A DNA stretch of 64,000 bases, from contig NZ_BORP01000004.1 of NCBI RefSeq assembly GCF_018333235.1, positions 271,434-335,433 on the forward strand. Reading direction: 5' to 3'. A program made the translations under genes and the position numbers. The notes beneath the pieces were generated by a model. The model ran no database searches and had not been told where the DNA came from. It was given only the letters and a program-made list of their open reading frames with translations. The stretch is from Ornithinibacillus bavariensis. GTDB taxonomy: Bacteria > Bacillota > Bacilli > Bacillales > Amphibacillaceae. This document shows, piece by piece, positions 1 to 9,897 of this stretch; the first letter of the stretch is position 1; every line of letters begins with the position of its first letter.

Positions 1-597
1 CTTCTCACTTGGAAGACTAACAGGTTTATCTAAAAGTGCACCAACCTCATAAGCAACACCAAGCATATTTAAACAATCTGCACGGTTAGGTGTAAGGTCA
101 AATTCTAAAATAGCATCATTGGAATTTAAATAAGAAGCTACACTTTCTCCAACTGGAGTGTCTTCTGGAAAAACATAAATTCCCTCTGCATACTCTTTAG
201 GGATGTGCTTCTCATCAAAGCCAAGTTCCTGTAACGAACAAATCATACCGTTAGACTCTACACCGCGAAGCTTTGCCTTTTTGATTTTGAAGTTTCCTGG
301 TAATACAGCTCCTGGTTTGGCAACAGCAACTTTCTGACCTTGGCGAACATTCGGTGCTCCGCAAATAATTTGCAGCTTCTCTTCTCCAACATCAACCTGA
401 CAAAGGTTTAACTTATCTGCATTCGGATGCTTTTCACATGATTCCACATAACCGATAACCACATTTGTACTCTTCTCGGCTACATACTCAACACTATCTA
501 CTTCAATCCCAGATTTCGTAACCTTTTCCGCTAATTCCTCTGGGGTAATACCATCTATATCTACATAATCCTTCAACCAATTTAATGAAACTAACAT
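1..597 (-). CDS. pheT: Phenylalanine--tRNA ligase beta subunit (N-terminal part, cut by window edge)
   Basis: Reading leftward from the ATG at 595-597 gives 199 codons with no stop, beginning [16 protein letters not shown], the usual PheT N-terminus, followed by the tRNA-binding (EMAP-like) domain at about residues 40-150 ([29 protein letters not shown]) and the start of the B3/B4 region. PheT forms the alpha2beta2 phenylalanyl-tRNA synthetase with PheS and carries the editing and anticodon-recognition parts. It lies 15 bp after pheS, so the two are co-transcribed from the T-box promoter. The gene continues beyond position 1. Identification rests on direct reading of the translated sequence. 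Confidence 0.95.
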   Translation of the reverse strand, partial: MLVSLNWLKDYVDIDGITPEELAEKVTKSGIEVDSVEYVAEKSTNVVIGYVESCEKHPNADKLNLCQVDVGEEKLQIICGAPNVRQGQKVAVAKPGAVLPGNFKIKKAKLRGVESNGMICSLQELGFDEKHIPKEYAEGIYVFPEDTPVGESVASYLNSNDAILEFDLTPNRADCLNMLGVAYEVGALLDKPVSLPSEK

Positions 598-612
598 TTA
601 ATTACCCTCCTT

Positions 613-1647
613 TTACGCTTGATGGAATTGCTTTAAGAAACGATTATCATTCAAATAGAACTGACGAATATCACTTACACCATATTTCAGCATTGCAATA
701 CGCTCAGGTCCCATTCCAAAAGCAAACCCAGAATAAACTTTAGGATCATAGCCACCCATTTCTAGTACATTTGGATGTACCATTCCAGCACCTAAAATTT
801 CAATCCAACCTGTTCCCTTACAAACAGAACACCCTTCACCATGACATACCTTACATGAGATATCCATTTCAACAGAAGGCTCTGTAAATGGGAAGAAGCT
901 TGGGCGAAGGCGAATATTACGGTCTTCTCCAAACATTTTCTTAGCAAAAATATTAAGTACTCCTTTTAAATCACTCATCTTCACGTCTTTATCGACATAT
1001 AAGCCTTCGATTTGTGTAAATTGGTGCGAGTGTGTGGCATCATCGGTATCTCGGCGATATACTTTCCCTGGACAAATCATTTTAAATCCTTTTTCACCTT
1101 TATATTCACGCATTGTACGAGCTTGTACTGGAGAAGTATGTGTTCTCAGTAAAAGTTCATTCGTGATATAAAATGAATCCTGCATATCCCTTGCTGGGTG
1201 GTTTTTAGGTAAATTTAGTGCTTCAAAGTTGAAATAATCCGTTTCTACCTCCGGACCTTCTCGTACTTCATAGCCCATTCCGATAAATAAATCCTCAATC
1301 TCTTCAATTACCTTTGTTAATAAATGAGGACCGCCTACCTTTACCGGACGACCTGGTAAGGTCACATCAATCGATTCTTCCTTTAATTTTTCTTCCAGGG
1401 CAGCTTTTTCAAGTAGGTCACTTTTTTCATCGATAGCCTTTGTAATTGCTTCACGTACTTGATTAACAATTTCCCCAACTACTGGTCTTTCCTCAGGTGA
1501 AAGTTTCCCCATACCACGTAATACTTGTGTTAAGGAACCTTTTTTACCTAAATACGCTACTTTAAGTGCTTGCAATTCTTTCATATCATTAATTTGTTCT
1601 AATGTAGCAAGTGCCTCTTCCTGAATGGCTTTTAATTCTTCTTGCAT
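613..1647 (-). CDS. pheS: Phenylalanine--tRNA ligase alpha subunit
   Basis: Catalytic subunit of class II PheRS, charging tRNA-Phe in the cytoplasm. The 344-residue product (B. subtilis length) has an N-terminal coiled coil (residues 1-85), then the class II core with motif 2 around [23 protein letters not shown] and motif 3 [13 protein letters not shown] near the C-terminus. I chose the ATG at 1647 (MQEELKAIQ) because GGGAGGT lies 7 nt upstream. A longer frame to 1701 adds a hydrophobic stretch encoded by the end of the T-box leader, which is not real. First gene of the pheST operon and regulated by the upstream T-box. Confidence 0.97.
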   Translation of the reverse strand: MQEELKAIQEEALATLEQINDMKELQALKVAYLGKKGSLTQVLRGMGKLSPEERPVVGEIVNQVREAITKAIDEKSDLLEKAALEEKLKEESIDVTLPGRPVKVGGPHLLTKVIEEIEDLFIGMGYEVREGPEVETDYFNFEALNLPKNHPARDMQDSFYITNELLLRTHTSPVQARTMREYKGEKGFKMICPGKVYRRDTDDATHSHQFTQIEGLYVDKDVKMSDLKGVLNIFAKKMFGEDRNIRLRPSFFPFTEPSVEMDISCKVCHGEGCSVCKGTGWIEILGAGMVHPNVLEMGGYDPKVYSGFAFGMGPERIAMLKYGVSDIRQFYLNDNRFLKQFHQA

Positions 1648-1703
1648 GGTTTTACCTCCCATATAAAAAATAATAATTAAAATGACTCGCGTCTTAAACA
1701 AAC

Positions 1704-1966
1704 AAAAAAGCCCCTATCCCAAAATAAGGGACGAGGCTTTGGTCGCGGTACCACCCTTGTTGACACAGATTGTGTCCAACTTACGTTTCGATAACGGATT
1801 TTTATCCGGAACACCTTTACTGTTAATCAGGTCCAAGTGTCAGCTCCAGAGTGAATGATTAATCAGTTCATGGTAGAATTGCTTCCAGTCTGTGGCAATT
1901 CCTCCCTGTCAAACCATGTTTATAACTGGTAATCGCTCTTTCATTGCTTTTTACTATTTACATATA
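1704..1966 (-). promoter_or_regulatory. T-box leader of pheST
   Basis: The minus-strand leader carries the T-box antiterminator sequence GGGTGGTACCGCG (1744-1756). It is followed by a terminator hairpin whose arms read GCCTCGTCCCTTA and TAAGGGACGAGGC-like with an intervening loop, ending in a U-run at 1704-1709. T-box leaders bind uncharged tRNA: the specifier codon pairs with the anticodon and the bulge pairs with the free CCA end, which stabilises the antiterminator. A UUC (Phe) triplet occurs at about 1865-1880 in the region expected for the specifier loop. I infer induction by phenylalanine starvation. The 5' end is set from the promoter. Confidence 0.93.
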
Positions 1967-1972
1967 ACATAG

Positions 1973-2001
1973 ATTATAGCGATAATACTGCATAATTTCA
2001 A
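1973..2001 (-). promoter_or_regulatory. Sigma-A promoter of pheST T-box transcript
   Basis: On the minus strand TTGAAA (1996-2001) and TATAAT (1973-1978) are separated by exactly 17 bp. This is a near-consensus sigma-A promoter and it places the transcription start at about 1966, just ahead of the T-box. Confidence 0.8.
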
Positions 2002-2004
2002 TAC

Positions 2005-2751
2005 CTATCCTTTTAGATGATACATTAATATCCCAGCAGCAATGCTTACATTTAGAGATTCAGCTTTTCCGTATATTGGAATCTTCACAATTTCATCTGC
2101 AAGCTCTAAAATTGTTCCCTCTATTCCTGCACCTTCATTTCCTAATATAAGTGCTACCTTCGAAGTTGGCTTTAGTGTATGAAAATCCTTTGAATTGGTC
2201 AATGCACTTGCCCATATACGAAAGCCTTCTTGTTTAAGCTTATTAATTTCAGTAGGTAGGCTTTCTTGAATGATAGGAATATGAAATAAGGACCCTTGTG
2301 TGGCTCTTATCACTTTATCATTATATAAATCGACAGTTCCTTCCCCTAGCATTACTGCATCAAATCCAGCTGCATCTGCAGTACGAATTATCGTACCAAG
2401 ATTACCAGGATCTTGAATACGATCTAGTAAAAGATAAAGATTTCCATTTATTTCATGACTATTTTTCATTCTTACGACAGCCGCAATTCCTTGTGGTGTC
2501 TTCGTTTGTGAAATGTGCTGGAAAACATTTTCCGCAACCTCTACAGTAGGTGCATCACACTTCCACGCTGGTAATGAAACATCTTCTTGAAGGATTATCT
2601 CCAATACATCCCAATTACTTTTAATAGCTTCCTCTATTAAATGAAATCCCTCAATCAAAAATGTTCCCGCTTTTGTTCGCTCTTTTCTATTATGTAGCTT
2701 TCGCCAATTTTTTACTTTTTCATTTTTCACTGATGTTATCAATTTCTTCAT
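2005..2751 (-). CDS. ysgA: TrmH/SpoU-family RNA 2'-O-methyltransferase (YsgA-like)
   Basis: SPOUT-fold RNA ribose methyltransferase, 248 residues. An N-terminal substrate-binding region (MKKLITSVKNEKVKNWRKL, SPOUT_N) precedes the C-terminal methylase with its three motifs: LDRIQDPGNLGTIIRTADAAG, LILGNEGAGI and IPIYGKAESLNVSIAAGILMY, which form the knotted SAM site. I chose the ATG at 2751 because it matches the length and N-terminus of B. subtilis YsgA. A frame extends 9 codons upstream without a better ribosome site. It sits upstream of the pheST promoter as in B. subtilis. The exact rRNA target cannot be read from the sequence. Confidence 0.88.
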   Translation of the reverse strand: MKKLITSVKNEKVKNWRKLHNRKERTKAGTFLIEGFHLIEEAIKSNWDVLEIILQEDVSLPAWKCDAPTVEVAENVFQHISQTKTPQGIAAVVRMKNSHEINGNLYLLLDRIQDPGNLGTIIRTADAAGFDAVMLGEGTVDLYNDKVIRATQGSLFHIPIIQESLPTEINKLKQEGFRIWASALTNSKDFHTLKPTSKVALILGNEGAGIEGTILELADEIVKIPIYGKAESLNVSIAAGILMYHLKG

Positions 2752-2841
2752 TCCTATCCTATTATCTTCCATCATCATACATATTTACACCTAATCTGGT
2801 CAAACTATCCATAGTTTAATCTTAATAAGGGGTGATTTTTT

Positions 2842-3063
2842 TTGGATTTAAATTTACGAAAGGCCATCTTATCAAATATTGCCACCAATGACCAAAGCCA
2901 ATTAGAAGCAACGATAGTCGATGCTATTCAGTCAGGTGAAGAAAAAATGCTACCAGGTCTTGGAGTACTTTTTGAATTAATTTGGAACCAATCCGATACC
3001 GCTGAAAAACAAGAAATGATCGAAGCTCTTGAGCAAGGTGTCAAGAATGCAGTATCTGAATAA
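2842..3063 (+). CDS. sspI: Small acid-soluble spore protein I
   Basis: 73-residue SspI-family minor SASP found in the core of dormant spores. The product matches the family along its length ([11 protein letters not shown] at the N-terminus, [20 protein letters not shown] in the middle). It begins with TTG, 9 nt after AAGGGGTG. Family members are transcribed in the forespore by sigma-G; I see no unambiguous sigma-G promoter upstream. It is monocistronic, ending in a strong terminator, and divergent from the ysgA-like gene. Confidence 0.95.
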   Translation: MDLNLRKAILSNIATNDQSQLEATIVDAIQSGEEKMLPGLGVLFELIWNQSDTAEKQEMIEALEQGVKNAVSE

Positions 3064-3073
3064 TTAGAATTTG

Positions 3074-3103
3074 GAGGTACCTAATAGGTACCTCATCTTT
3101 TTT
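3074..3103 (+). terminator. Rho-independent terminator of sspI
   Basis: Perfect 9-bp stem GAGGTACCT/AGGTACCTC (3074-3082, 3086-3094) with a 3-nt loop, followed by a T-rich run. Confidence 0.85.
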
Positions 3104-3197
3104 AAAAAATGAGTCTAAAGACTCAGCAAACTTTTTGGAAGCCACATTTCCTATTTTTTAGTTAAATTATGTCGATTAAGTTTAAAACATCAAGACT

Positions 3198-3232
3198 AAA
3201 TACCTATTCAATAAAAAGATAGATAGGTATTT
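3198..3232. repeat. Inverted repeat upstream of the ABC operon
   Basis: Arms AAATACCTAT (3198-3207) and ATAGGTATTT (3223-3232) are perfect inverted copies separated by 15 bp. It lies about 40 bp upstream of the promoter at 3270. It could be an operator or a weak terminator; nothing decides between these. The rest of the 3104-3384 gap shows only a short GAGTC/GACTC hairpin and the promoter. Confidence 0.45.
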
Positions 3233-3269
3233 TACATCATTTTATAATTTTCTTCCTTTTAAAAATTCG

Positions 3270-3298
3270 TTGACTGTTTCACATCTTGATGATATACA
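3270..3298 (+). promoter_or_regulatory. Sigma-A promoter of the 3385-8018 operon
   Basis: TTGACT (3270-3275), 17-bp spacer, TATACA (3293-3298), about 85 bp before the first gene of the accessory ABC operon. Confidence 0.65.
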
Positions 3299-3384
3299 AT
3301 TGTTGTATTATATTTATTTTTATGTGATATAACCTTACTGAATTAATAAACTAGTACAAAGGTTATTATCGAAAGGGGATTACG

Positions 3385-4971
3385 ATGGAAGTAAACAATC
3401 AAGATGTTCAAGTCAAAAAGAAGGGGTTCAACAAATTACTAGCGATAATTATTGCAGCTGCAATTTTACTAGTTGGTGGAAGTGTTGCTGCATTTGTACT
3501 GTTAGATAATTCGTTAAAAACAAAGTACTTTCTTTCAGAAAAAGAAACCATGAATATGTATGCAGAACAAATGAAAGAACGCTATGCACCTGAGCTAGAA
3601 TGGGCAGAAAAATCACTTGAAAAGCCAGTAGAAAACACTTATAAAGTGTCCGCAGAGATGAATATGCAACTACCTAGCTCTGGCCCGATTACCCCAGACC
3701 AAATACTTAATAATTCTACGTTATCCATTAAAAGTGGTGTAGATCGTAAAGAAAAGATTGCTACAGCAGAAATTGCTGGAAGCTTCGGTAATTTTGAAAT
3801 TGATGGTGTGAATTTCTTTCTTACTTCTGACAGCATGATGTTAGGTCTACCGTTTTTAAAAGAGGTACTTCAGCTTAAAGGTGAAGATTTTGGTAAAGTG
3901 ATGCAGCAGGTTGATCCTACTACCTTTACAGGTGAAGAAAAAATCGACTTTAGCATGCTATTTGAAGGAAACGTTCTTCCTGAAAAGGATTTAAAATATA
4001 TAGAGGAAGAGTACGGAAAATTTATTTATAATGCAATTCCAGAAGAAGCGTTTAAATCTACTAAAGAAACTGTAAAAATTGGTAGTGATAATGTAGATAC
4101 AGAGAAGATTACATTTCATTTAACTGAAAAAGAAGTAAAATCATTATTATCCGATACATTAGAAAAAATGGCTAAGGATAAGCGTTTAAAAGAAATTATC
4201 CATGAATATGCTGTACAACAAGGTTCTGGTCCATTTGTTTTTGCAGAAAATTCTGATCTAACCATCTCGAAAGAAGACTTTGAGGAGGCTTACAATACGG
4301 CTATAGAAGAAGCAATAAATGGCTTAGATGATTTTGTAATACCAGACGGATTCACTTCCACTATTTGGGTGAAAAAGGATATTATTGTGAAACGCGATCT
4401 CTCTATAGAATTTGGACCATCTGAGGATGATCTTCTCACATTATATATTAAGGGTCATTTAAACCAAGATAGCAAAGAATTAGCATTTGAATATGACTTT
4501 GGTTTTGTTTATGATGACGTTGATCAAGCATTAACACTTGAAGGAACACTTGCAAATAATGATGGAAAGATTAAGGATTCTATCAAAGTATCTGTTGCAG
4601 ATATGGAACTTAGCTATAAAACGGATGAAAGCCTGAAGAAAAACAAACGAGACTTTGATCGAACATTCTCCTTTGTTGAACCTACTGGGTATACACTTGA
4701 ACTATTCTGGACTGGGAACTCAGAATACGATGGTGACAAGATGAACTCTAAGCATGAAATTACTGTTGCAGGTGATGACTTTGAAAAGGATTTAGTTACC
4801 CTATTTATTGATAATGAATCAACCGTTAAAGATTCTATCAAACTACCAAAAGAAGAAGATGTAAAAGATGTCGGTAGTATGAGCTATGAAGAAATGATGA
4901 CATACTTTGAAAATGAAGTTTACCCTCAATTTGAGGAGTGGCTAATGAGTGTTTTCGGTTTTGGATTTTAA
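3385..4971 (+). CDS. Membrane-anchored extracytoplasmic protein of unknown function (DUF6583-like)
   Basis: 528 residues. A short basic cytoplasmic N-terminus (about 18 residues, VKKKGFNK) is followed by one transmembrane segment at residues 19-42 (LLAIIIAAAILLVGGSVAAFVLL), without a lipobox. The remaining 480 residues are hydrophilic and acidic and should face the outside. They contain repeated beta-rich stretches such as STLSIKSGVDRKEKIATAEI. GGGG lies about 8 nt before the ATG. It is followed after 30 bp by an ABC-2 exporter operon on the same strand, suggesting a partner of that transporter. My memory places it in the DUF6583 group, but I cannot verify that; function unknown. Confidence 0.8.
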   Translation: MEVNNQDVQVKKKGFNKLLAIIIAAAILLVGGSVAAFVLLDNSLKTKYFLSEKETMNMYAEQMKERYAPELEWAEKSLEKPVENTYKVSAEMNMQLPSSGPITPDQILNNSTLSIKSGVDRKEKIATAEIAGSFGNFEIDGVNFFLTSDSMMLGLPFLKEVLQLKGEDFGKVMQQVDPTTFTGEEKIDFSMLFEGNVLPEKDLKYIEEEYGKFIYNAIPEEAFKSTKETVKIGSDNVDTEKITFHLTEKEVKSLLSDTLEKMAKDKRLKEIIHEYAVQQGSGPFVFAENSDLTISKEDFEEAYNTAIEEAINGLDDFVIPDGFTSTIWVKKDIIVKRDLSIEFGPSEDDLLTLYIKGHLNQDSKELAFEYDFGFVYDDVDQALTLEGTLANNDGKIKDSIKVSVADMELSYKTDESLKKNKRDFDRTFSFVEPTGYTLELFWTGNSEYDGDKMNSKHEITVAGDDFEKDLVTLFIDNESTVKDSIKLPKEEDVKDVGSMSYEEMMTYFENEVYPQFEEWLMSVFGFGF

Positions 4972-5001
4972 TCAAATGTTTTTATAAAGCAGGTGAACTT
5001 A

Positions 5002-6228
5002 ATGCAATTCCTGAAGTTTGTCCCATTATTCACCAAATATAATTTCTTGCAACTCAGGAGGAAGTGGCTTTCACTTCCTCTTCTTTTACTTTTTCCATTC
5101 CTTTTAATCGGACTGGTTACTGTTATTATCGTCTCCTATTTTTCCAATTTAGAAGAAAATCCATTGCAAATTGGATTGGTAGACCTAGATCAAACAGCAG
5201 AAACTGAGATGGTGGTCAGCCTACTTGAACAATCATCACAGCTCGGTGATTTCATACATATGAAGCAAACTTCTGAACAGAAAGCACAAACAGCTATAGA
5301 GAAGGATGAATTCGTGTCTTACATACTTTTTCCAGAGTCATTTACAAAAAAACTCTATTACGGAGAATCGGTAGTTGTTACAGTTGTAGGGAATCCGAAT
5401 CGTCAGCTTGAAAGTTTTCTTATTAAAGGTTTAGTTGATAGTGCTGCTCGACATATTAGTGCGTCACAGGCGAATATTTTAACGATTAACCATTTTGCTA
5501 AACAATTAGATCTTGATACGAAAACTAGAAATGAAATTGTGTTAGCACAGTTTAATGAATTTTTGCTTTATGCAATCGGGAAGGACCAATTACTGGATCA
5601 AAACAAATTAACCAATAATTCCACCACTTCACCAATAAAATATTTTGGCATTGCAGGAGCGTTCTTTGTTATCACGATGTGGACAGTAATGGTCTATCTA
5701 TTCCTTTATAAAGAGGCATCAAATGAACTACAAACACGAATGTCACTTTATGGTGTTACAGATTTTCAGCAAATAGTCGCAAGAATTATAGTTACTGTCT
5801 TAATAACTAGTTTACTAGGTGTACTGTTATTTATCGGATTAAATTATTCACTATCTATTTCCATGAACACAGCTAGTTATGGAAAACTAATTCTGTTCAT
5901 CGTGTTATATAATCTTACTTTATTATCCTTCTTGGCGTTAATAGAAGCTATCGTGCCCTCACAGATGCTACGGCTAACCGTACAAATTCTTGTGACCAGC
6001 CTCCTACTTCTTGCCAGCGGATCATTAATACCAGCTATATATTTACCATTGTATATTCAAGACATCCTTCCGTTTATTTTTTCCAATCAAGTTTTTTACT
6101 GGTTAGAAGAAATCATGCTTAATGGACGGAATTATGTAGAATTCATTCCCATAATTTTAACGTTGGTAGTCGGCTTTTTACTACTAATAGGGGCATCGTT
6201 TGTAAAGGAGCGTGTGAGAAATGAATGA
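5002..6228 (+). CDS. ABC-2 type exporter permease (first subunit)
   Basis: 408-residue membrane protein with the ABC2_membrane_3 layout. One N-terminal transmembrane helix (about residues 23-46) is followed by a long extracytoplasmic domain (about 47-215) and then a C-terminal block of about five helices, starting at GIAGAFFVITMWTVMVYLF and ending before a basic tail. I chose the ATG at 5002, 6 nt after AGGTGA; an in-frame GTG at 4993 overlaps that ribosome site. The stop overlaps the second permease by 8 bp, so translation is coupled. With the downstream permease and ATPase it forms one exporter; the substrate is not evident. Confidence 0.88.
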   Translation: MQFLKFVPLFTKYNFLQLRRKWLSLPLLLLFPFLLIGLVTVIIVSYFSNLEENPLQIGLVDLDQTAETEMVVSLLEQSSQLGDFIHMKQTSEQKAQTAIEKDEFVSYILFPESFTKKLYYGESVVVTVVGNPNRQLESFLIKGLVDSAARHISASQANILTINHFAKQLDLDTKTRNEIVLAQFNEFLLYAIGKDQLLDQNKLTNNSTTSPIKYFGIAGAFFVITMWTVMVYLFLYKEASNELQTRMSLYGVTDFQQIVARIIVTVLITSLLGVLLFIGLNYSLSISMNTASYGKLILFIVLYNLTLLSFLALIEAIVPSQMLRLTVQILVTSLLLLASGSLIPAIYLPLYIQDILPFIFSNQVFYWLEEIMLNGRNYVEFIPIILTLVVGFLLLIGASFVKERVRNE

Positions 6229-7354
6229 TATGTTATATGCACGTTTTCTATTGTGGAAAAAAAGACCCTTTTCCATGCTACTTTGGTTAATACTGCCTAT
6301 CATAGGAACGATTCTTATCATAACGATGACTAATTCGATTCAAGAAGATTCCCGTATACCGATTGGATTAGTAGTAGAGGATGATTCTGCCTTAGCTCAT
6401 GCGCTTATGGAAAAAGTTAAAGCTTCTAATCTTGTACAGGTATATACTCTTACGGAAGAAGAAGCAATCTATCAATTAGAGAAACATGATTTAGACAGTG
6501 TTTTTGTCATCCATGATGGGTATGAAAGCTCTATTTTGAAAGGAAAACGAAATAATATTATATCCAGCTATCAAACAGACTTGTCCCTTGCTTATGCACC
6601 AGTAAAGGAAATGATTGTATCCCTTGTTCAAGAAGAAACAGGTCGTGCTAAAGCAGCACATTTTATCTTGGACATGAATGAACAATATAATGGACAAGCG
6701 TCCTGGACATGGGATGAAATTTCCGAAAAAAGCAAGGAGATTCAACAAGATGAAAATTTATTAAATACAGCTTTTCGTTATTATCATTCAGAACAACAAG
6801 TGGAAAATACGCCATTAATAGCATGGAATACTTGGGGTCTATGGGCAATTATAAGTTTTATCACTACATTATTTTTATCGGATTGGGTGATACAAGAAAA
6901 ATCGATGACTGTTACGACACGATTTTCATTTTTGAGAATATCGAGAGCTTCCTACTATTTTCAAAATATATGCCTATATCTCCTACTGTTTTTGCTGTTT
7001 GATTTACTTGCTATAACCTTATTCACGGTACTTTTACATGAATTTGTGTCCGTTCCGTTAGTAATACATATATTGAGTTTTCGAATTATGATGACAGGAC
7101 TTGCCTTCAGCATTGCCAATTGTTTTCGCTCCAAAGGCACATTCTATACTGTTACTATATTACTAGCATTAATCATTGCAATTATAAGTGGCACTATCCT
7201 CCCTATTGAAGGATTTATACCAAAAACACGATTATTAACACAAATTAATCCATTACACGAATTTCTTGCCGGTAAAATCACTATAATTTGGGGAGTTATT
7301 AGTATCTTTTTAGTACTGATTACCCTGTTCAGAAAGGAGAGATTCAATGCTTAA
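6221..7354 (+). CDS. ABC-2 type exporter permease (second subunit)
   Basis: 377 residues with the same architecture as its neighbour: N-terminal helix (MLLWLILPIIGTILIIT, about 18-37), extracytoplasmic region (about 38-205), then five or six helices from WGLWAIISFITTLF to the C-terminus. AAGGAG lies about 10 nt before the ATG, inside the preceding gene. The 8-bp overlaps on both sides show a tightly coupled heteromeric transporter. The pair of similar but divergent permeases with a single ATPase resembles NatB/YhaP-type or peptide-export ABC-2 systems. This is an inference from topology only. Confidence 0.87.
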   Translation: MNDMLYARFLLWKKRPFSMLLWLILPIIGTILIITMTNSIQEDSRIPIGLVVEDDSALAHALMEKVKASNLVQVYTLTEEEAIYQLEKHDLDSVFVIHDGYESSILKGKRNNIISSYQTDLSLAYAPVKEMIVSLVQEETGRAKAAHFILDMNEQYNGQASWTWDEISEKSKEIQQDENLLNTAFRYYHSEQQVENTPLIAWNTWGLWAIISFITTLFLSDWVIQEKSMTVTTRFSFLRISRASYYFQNICLYLLLFLLFDLLAITLFTVLLHEFVSVPLVIHILSFRIMMTGLAFSIANCFRSKGTFYTVTILLALIIAIISGTILPIEGFIPKTRLLTQINPLHEFLAGKITIIWGVISIFLVLITLFRKERFNA

Positions 7355-8018
7355 GGTAGATTCTTTGTCAAAGCGCTATGCAAAAAATCAGGTTCTCCAT
7401 CAACTCTCTTTTCAGATTCATCCTGGAGAGATTATTGGATTGGTCGGTGAAAATGGCGCTGGCAAATCAACTCTATTAAGACTGCTAGCTACTATTGATA
7501 GTCCAGATAAGGGCACTATTTCATTAGATTCATTAACATACGGAAAAGACAAAAAAGAAATTCGAAAACATATTGGATTCGTTCCTCAGGATATCGCTAT
7601 TTGGGATGAGCTAAGTGTAAGGGAAAACATGCATTTCTTTGAAAAGCTATCCTATCAATCGAAGTCGGAAGTACAATTGAAGCAATTATGTCTTGACATG
7701 AATCTCAACAAATGGGATGAGCCAGTAAAAACATTATCGGGCGGAATGAAACGTAAGTTAAACCTAGCGATTACGTTAATTCATGATCCCAAAGTATTAT
7801 TATTAGACGAGCCTACTGTAGGAATTGATTTAAAATCGAAAAAAGAAATTGGGACTTATCTATGGAAACAAGCAAAAGAATTTAACCGAATCATTGTTTA
7901 TACCTCTCATGATATGGACGAAATACGTGAGCTATGTGATCGAATCCTTTGTATTGGAAATGATCGATTCTACGAAGAACTCTTACGCAAATCTGGAAAA
8001 GAAATAATTTCGGTCTAG
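7347..8018 (+). CDS. ABC transporter ATP-binding protein (exporter ATPase)
   Basis: 223-residue nucleotide-binding domain energising the two preceding permeases. Walker A is GENGAGKST (about residues 37-45), the signature is TLSGGMKRKLNLA, Walker B is VLLLDEPTVGID and the switch histidine lies in VYTSHDMDEI. The C-terminus is short (no extra regulatory domain). AAAGGAGAG lies 5 nt before the ATG within the preceding gene. Family resemblance is to CcmA/NatA-type exporters. Last gene of the 3385-8018 operon; no obvious terminator follows before the transglycosylase gene. Confidence 0.93.
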   Translation: MLKVDSLSKRYAKNQVLHQLSFQIHPGEIIGLVGENGAGKSTLLRLLATIDSPDKGTISLDSLTYGKDKKEIRKHIGFVPQDIAIWDELSVRENMHFFEKLSYQSKSEVQLKQLCLDMNLNKWDEPVKTLSGGMKRKLNLAITLIHDPKVLLLDEPTVGIDLKSKKEIGTYLWKQAKEFNRIIVYTSHDMDEIRELCDRILCIGNDRFYEELLRKSGKEIISV

Positions 8019-8078
8019 CATTTTATCAATGATATATAGTAGAATAGTAGTAGAGAAATTAAGGGGCGACTTTTCACG

Positions 8079-8705
8079 ATGGATATTAGACAAATACAAT
8101 CACTAATGCAATTACAAGCTATGTCAATTCTGAACTCTGGAAATAGTTCTTTATCTAGCTTTTCTCCTATTGTAGATATGGCATTTAAGCAAATATTGGA
8201 GAATGAATTGCTTGAGAATGGCCAACAGAATACACAGACTTATACACCAACAAACACGATTAATTATCCATATATCAACATGATGGGTTCGTTAGATACA
8301 TATAATACTGCTATTCCCAACACATCTACAAAGGATTTTGATGCATATATTAAAAATGCCTCACAGAAATATGGTATTAATGAGAAATTAATCCATTCGG
8401 TTATTGAAACTGAATCTAATTATAATCCCTTTGCAAAGAGTAGTGCAGGAGCTCAAGGTTTGATGCAGCTAATGCCCGGTACTGCCAGAGGCCTTGGAGT
8501 ATTAAATCCATATGATCCGCAACAGAATATAAATGGTGGTACGAAATACTTACGTGACATGCTTAATCGGTATAATGGGAATATTGAACTAGCGTTAGCC
8601 GCATATAATGCGGGCCCAGGTAATGTAGATAAATATCAAGGTATACCACCATTTAAAGAAACGCAGAACTATGTTCAAAAAGTAATGCAACGATATCTCG
8701 CCTAA
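8079..8705 (+). CDS. Lytic transglycosylase, SLT domain (YjbJ-like)
   Basis: 208 residues. The C-terminal half (about 90-208) is a goose-lysozyme/SLT domain: catalytic Glu in [13 protein letters not shown], then [13 protein letters not shown] and [12 protein letters not shown]. Such enzymes cleave the MurNAc-GlcNAc bond and leave 1,6-anhydromuramic acid. The N-terminal 90 residues are polar and low in complexity, with no signal peptide, as in B. subtilis YjbJ. How it would reach the wall is unclear. GGGGCGA lies upstream of the ATG. It is 60 bp after the ABC operon and may be co-transcribed. Confidence 0.9.
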   Translation: MDIRQIQSLMQLQAMSILNSGNSSLSSFSPIVDMAFKQILENELLENGQQNTQTYTPTNTINYPYINMMGSLDTYNTAIPNTSTKDFDAYIKNASQKYGINEKLIHSVIETESNYNPFAKSSAGAQGLMQLMPGTARGLGVLNPYDPQQNINGGTKYLRDMLNRYNGNIELALAAYNAGPGNVDKYQGIPPFKETQNYVQKVMQRYLA

Positions 8706-8706
8706 C

Positions 8707-8751
8707 AATGAAAAAGCCTGAACTTTTTTATCAGTTCAGGCTTTTTCATTT
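8707..8751. terminator. Bidirectional terminator between transglycosylase and M42 peptidase genes
   Basis: Perfect 17-bp arms AATGAAAAAGCCTGAAC (8707-8723) and its inverted copy (8735-8751). The A/T-rich outer arms give U-runs in both directions and serve the two convergent genes. Confidence 0.9.
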
Positions 8752-8752
8752 G

Positions 8753-9838
8753 TTATGCTAAAAAAATTTCATCTACCGTTTTACGGTCAAGCTTTTTAAT
8801 CACTTCTACAATAAGCTTTACTGCATTTTCAAAATCATCACGATGGAGTATTCCGGCATGTGAATGGATATAACGAGTTGCTATAGTAATGGATAATGAA
8901 GGCACACCATTCGCTGTTAAGTGAATAGAACCCGAATCTGTACCACCAGCAGCAATAGAAGTGTACTGGAATGGAATATGATGCTCCTCTGCAGTTTGAA
9001 TGACTAGGTCACGAACTCCTTTGTGAGAAATCATCGAAGCATCATAAAGGACTATCTGTGGTCCTTTACCAATTTTATTATCTGCATCCTGTTCTTTAAT
9101 TCCTGGCGTGTCCCCTGCAATACCAACATCCACTCCAAAGCCTATATCGGGCTTTATCGCATAAGCACTTGTTTTAGCTCCCCGTAGTCCTACTTCCTCC
9201 TGTACAGTTCCAACACCATAAACAATATTAGGATGTTTTTCATCCTTCAATTTTTTCAATACTTCAATAGCAATGGCACAGCCGATACGGTTATCCCATG
9301 CCTTTGCAAGTAGTAATTTTTCATTTTTAAGTGGCGTAAACTCAAAGTAAGGAACAATGGAATCTCCTGGTCTTACCCCAAATTCTCCTGCCTCTTCCTT
9401 ACTTGATGCTCCAATATCAATAAACATATCTTTTATGTCAACAGGCTTTTTCCGATCTGCAGCAGAAAGAATATGTGGTGGTTTTGAACCAATAACCCCG
9501 GTGACATCTCCTTTTGACGTCATAATTGTTACACGTTGGGAAAGCATGACCTGGCTCCACCAACCACCAATCGTCTGAAAATAGACAAATCCTTTATCAT
9601 CGATTCTTGTTACCATAAAACCAATTTCATCAAGATGCCCTGCAACCATAATTTTAGGACCATTTTCGTCGCCTACTTTTTTGGCGATTAAGCTACCGAT
9701 ATTATCTGTAAATACTTCATCCGCATAAGGTTGTATGTATTTTTCCATAACATCTCGAGATTCCTTTTCATGACCTGAGATTCCTTTAGCTTCTGTTAAT
9801 TCCTTTAACATCGACAATGTTTCATCTAATTGAGCCAT
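8753..9838 (-). CDS. ysdC: M42-family metallopeptidase (YsdC-like aminopeptidase)
   Basis: 361 residues, the usual length of dinuclear-metal glutamyl/leucyl aminopeptidases of family M42 (often mislabelled endoglucanase). Metal-binding and catalytic stretches are visible in order: [13 protein letters not shown] (His, Asp), [11 protein letters not shown] (bridging Asp), [10 protein letters not shown] (catalytic Glu pair), [11 protein letters not shown] (Asp) and TRYIHSHAG (His). The PDZ-like insertion lies about residues 75-160. Cytosolic peptide turnover is the family role. Same location as ysdC of B. subtilis, beside the infC operon. Start ATG with AGGAGG just upstream. Confidence 0.93.
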   Translation of the reverse strand: MAQLDETLSMLKELTEAKGISGHEKESRDVMEKYIQPYADEVFTDNIGSLIAKKVGDENGPKIMVAGHLDEIGFMVTRIDDKGFVYFQTIGGWWSQVMLSQRVTIMTSKGDVTGVIGSKPPHILSAADRKKPVDIKDMFIDIGASSKEEAGEFGVRPGDSIVPYFEFTPLKNEKLLLAKAWDNRIGCAIAIEVLKKLKDEKHPNIVYGVGTVQEEVGLRGAKTSAYAIKPDIGFGVDVGIAGDTPGIKEQDADNKIGKGPQIVLYDASMISHKGVRDLVIQTAEEHHIPFQYTSIAAGGTDSGSIHLTANGVPSLSITIATRYIHSHAGILHRDDFENAVKLIVEVIKKLDRKTVDEIFLA

Positions 9839-9897
9839 AGTGATACCTCCTTTGATTATTTCCCCTTTAGTATACAGTTTTTTTAATAATTAGGGTA

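Noticed and set aside
2780..2840. Sigma-G promoter of sspI
   Set aside because: Expected from the family, but no convincing pair of boxes was found.
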